From Gigantopelta aegis (taxonomy: Eukaryota > Mollusca > Gastropoda > Neomphalida > Peltospiridae), in NCBI RefSeq assembly GCF_016097555.1, contig NC_054702.1, positions 79,775,997 to 79,839,996 on the forward strand: a stretch of DNA of 64,000 nucleotides, read 5' to 3'. Both the position numbers and the translations under genes were made by a program. Positions 61,930-64,000 of this stretch are shown one piece after another (position 1 is the first letter of the stretch; every line of letters begins with the position of its first letter). The notes below the pieces were generated by a model, which saw only the letters and a program-made list of their open reading frames with translations, was not told the DNA's origin and did no database searches.

Positions 61930-64000
61930 AAGTCAGTCATAATAAACTTAAAGCAACAATCAGTCATAATAAACCTAAAGCAACAGTCAGTCATAATAAA
62001 CCTAAAGCAACAATCAGTCATAATAAACCTAAAGCAACAGTCAGTCATAATAAACCTAAAGCAACAGTCAGTCATAATAAACCTAAAGCAACAGTCAGTC
62101 ATAATAAACTTAAAGCAACAGTCATAATAAACCTAAAGCAACAGTCATAATAAACCTAAAGCAACAGTCATAATAAACTTAAAGCAACAGTCATAATAAA
62201 CTTAAAGCAACAGTCAGTCATAATAAACTTAAAGCAACAAGTCAGTCATAATAAACCTAAAGCAACAGTCAGTCATAATAAACCTAAAGCAACAGTCAGT
62301 CATAATAAACCTAAAGCAACAGTCAGTCATAATAAACCTAAAGCAACAGTCAGTCATAATAAACCTTAAAGCAACAGTCAGTCATAATAAACCTAAAGCA
62401 ACAGTCAGTCATAATAAACCTAAAGCAACAGTCATAATAAACCTAAAGCAACAGTCATAATAAACCTAAAGCAACAGTCAGTCATAATAAACTTAAAGCA
62501 ACAGTCAGTCATAATAAACCTAAAGCAACAGTCAGTCATAATAAACTTAAAGCAACAAGTCAGTCATAATAAACCTAAAGCAACAGTCAGTCATAATAAA
62601 CCTAAAGCAACAGTCAGTCATAATAAACTTAAAGCAACAGTCAGTCATAATAAACTTAAAGCAACAGTCAGTCATAATAAACATAATTAAAGCAACAGTC
62701 AGTCATAATAAACTTAAAGCAACAGTCAGTCATAATAAACCTAAAGCAACAGTCAGTCATAATAAACCTAAAGCAACAGTCAGTCATAATAAACCTAAAG
62801 CAACAGTCAGTCATAATAAACCTAAAGCAACAGTCAGTCATAATAAACTTAAAGCAACAGTCAGTCATAATAAACCTAAAACAACAGTCAGTCATAATAA
62901 ACCTAAAGCAACAGTCAGTCATAATAAACCTAAAGCAACAGTCAGTCATAATAAACCTAAAGCAACAGTCAGTCATAATAAACCTAAAGCAACAGTCAGT
63001 CATAATAAACCTAAAGCAACAGTCAGTCATAATAAACTTAAAGCAACAGTCAGTCATAATAAACCTAAAGCAACAGTCAGTCATAATAAATAAACATAAT
63101 AAACTAAAGACAGTCAGTCATAATAAACTTAAAGCAACAGTCAGTCATAATAAACTTAAAGCAACAGTCAGTCATAATAAACCTAAAGCAACAGTCAGTC
63201 ATAATAAACCTAAAGCAACAGTCAGTCATAATAAACCTAAAGCAACAGTCAGTCAGTCATAATAAACCTAAAGCAACAGTCAGTCATAATAAACCTAAAG
63301 CAACAGTCAGTCATAATAAACCTAAAGCAACAGTCAGTCATAATAAACCTAAAGCAACAGTCAGTCATAATAAACCTAAAGCAACAGTCAGTCATAATAA
63401 ACCTAAAGCAACAGTCAGTCATAATAAACCTAAAGCAACAGTCAGTCATAATAAACCTAAAGCACCTAAAGCAACAGTCAGTCATAATAAACCTAAAGCA
63501 ACAGTCAGTCATAATAAACCTAAAGCAACAGTCAGTCATAATAAACTTAAAGCAACAGTCAGTCATAATAAACTTAAAGCAACAGTCAGTCATAATAAAC
63601 CTAAAGCAACAGTCAGTCATAATAAACCTATAAATCAACAGTCAGTCATAATAAACCTAAAGCAACAGTCAGTCATAATAAACCTAAAGCAACAGTCAGT
63701 CATAATAAACCTAAAGCAACAGTCAGTCATAATAAACCTAAAGCAACAGTCAGTCATAATAAACCTAAAGCAACAGTCAGTCATAATAAACCTAAAGCAA
63801 CAGTCAGTCATAATAAACCTAAAGCAACAGTCAGTCATAATAAACCTAAAGCAACAGTCAGTCATAATAAACCTTAAGCAACAGTCAGACAGTCAGTCAT
63901 AATAAACTTAAAGCAACAGTCAGTCATAATAAACCTAAAGCAACAGTCAGTCATAATAAACCTATAGCAACAGTCAGTCATAATAAACCTAAAGCAACAG
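61930..64000. repeat. 27-bp minisatellite, about 76 copies, continuing past the window
   Basis: The unit is AGTCAGTCATAATAAAC then (C/T)TAAAGCAAC. Several units in 62110-62470 lack four bases (CAGT/AGTC duplication missing). Because 27 is a multiple of three, the - strand stays open over long stretches and would read FIMTDCCFR repeatedly; this is a consequence of the array, with no sign of a start context or family. Homogenisation is strong, with few variants between distant units. Confidence 0.95.

Noticed and set aside
62668..63865. Long - strand open frames of a nine-residue repeat
   Set aside because: They result from a 27-bp unit being a multiple of three; there is no start context, conserved domain or splice support.
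61930..64000. CRISPR-like regular repeat array
   Set aside because: The units are contiguous copies with no unique spacers, and the window is clearly eukaryotic. It is a minisatellite.

Overview
This is animal nuclear DNA: AT-rich, gene-poor, with GT-AG introns, many SINEs with tRNA-like heads, foldback MITEs, microsatellites and minisatellites. The SINE types, one Ngaro-like retrotransposon and the protein sequences suggest a mollusc, probably a gastropod; that taxon call is inference from repeat style, not proof.

Two host genes can be supported. (1) A KIF-binding protein gene (KIFBP/KBP) on the + strand at 4522-6372 is complete and intronless, 616 residues. (2) The 3' part of a SIPA1-like (SIPA1L/SPAR) gene on the - strand runs from 60555 down to a stop at 18269. 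I resolved 21 exons by splice sites, phase continuity and family similarity. They sum to 3150 nt, giving 1049 residues plus stop: a RapGAP domain with the catalytic Asn, a PDZ domain, a long Ser-rich region and a C-terminal coiled coil. The N-terminal exons lie beyond the right edge.

Layout. 1-4300: intergenic, with a TIR element holding a nested SINE (343-1333) and foldback elements (1770-2201). 4300-6372: KIFBP. 6373-18268: intergenic, with SINEs, microsatellites and small MITEs. 18269-60555: SIPA1L, whose introns hold nearly all the other repeats. These include a 6.5-kb Ngaro-type tyrosine-recombinase retrotransposon (23442-29941) with split direct repeats and an SGNH-hydrolase reading frame, a 1.1-kb DNA element with perfect 51-bp inverted repeats (37950-39066), a 1.6-kb TA-flanked element (58763-60349), many SINEs, and five sizeable tandem arrays. 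60556-64000: intron ending in a 27-bp minisatellite that runs off the window.

The most unusual signals are two minisatellites that appear to have grown out of SIPA1L splice junctions. One duplicates the acceptor and start of exon 16 (30222-30590), the other the donor of exon 12 (about 41200-42320). A third array (33998-34558) was built from a SINE head plus its target-site duplication. The Ngaro-like element is also notable: its SGNH frame is open while its gag, RT and recombinase frames are broken, and about 440 bp of unexplained sequence sits inside its right-hand repeat block.

KIFBP and SIPA1L both act in the neuronal cytoskeleton and synapse in vertebrates, but their proximity here gives no evidence of shared function.
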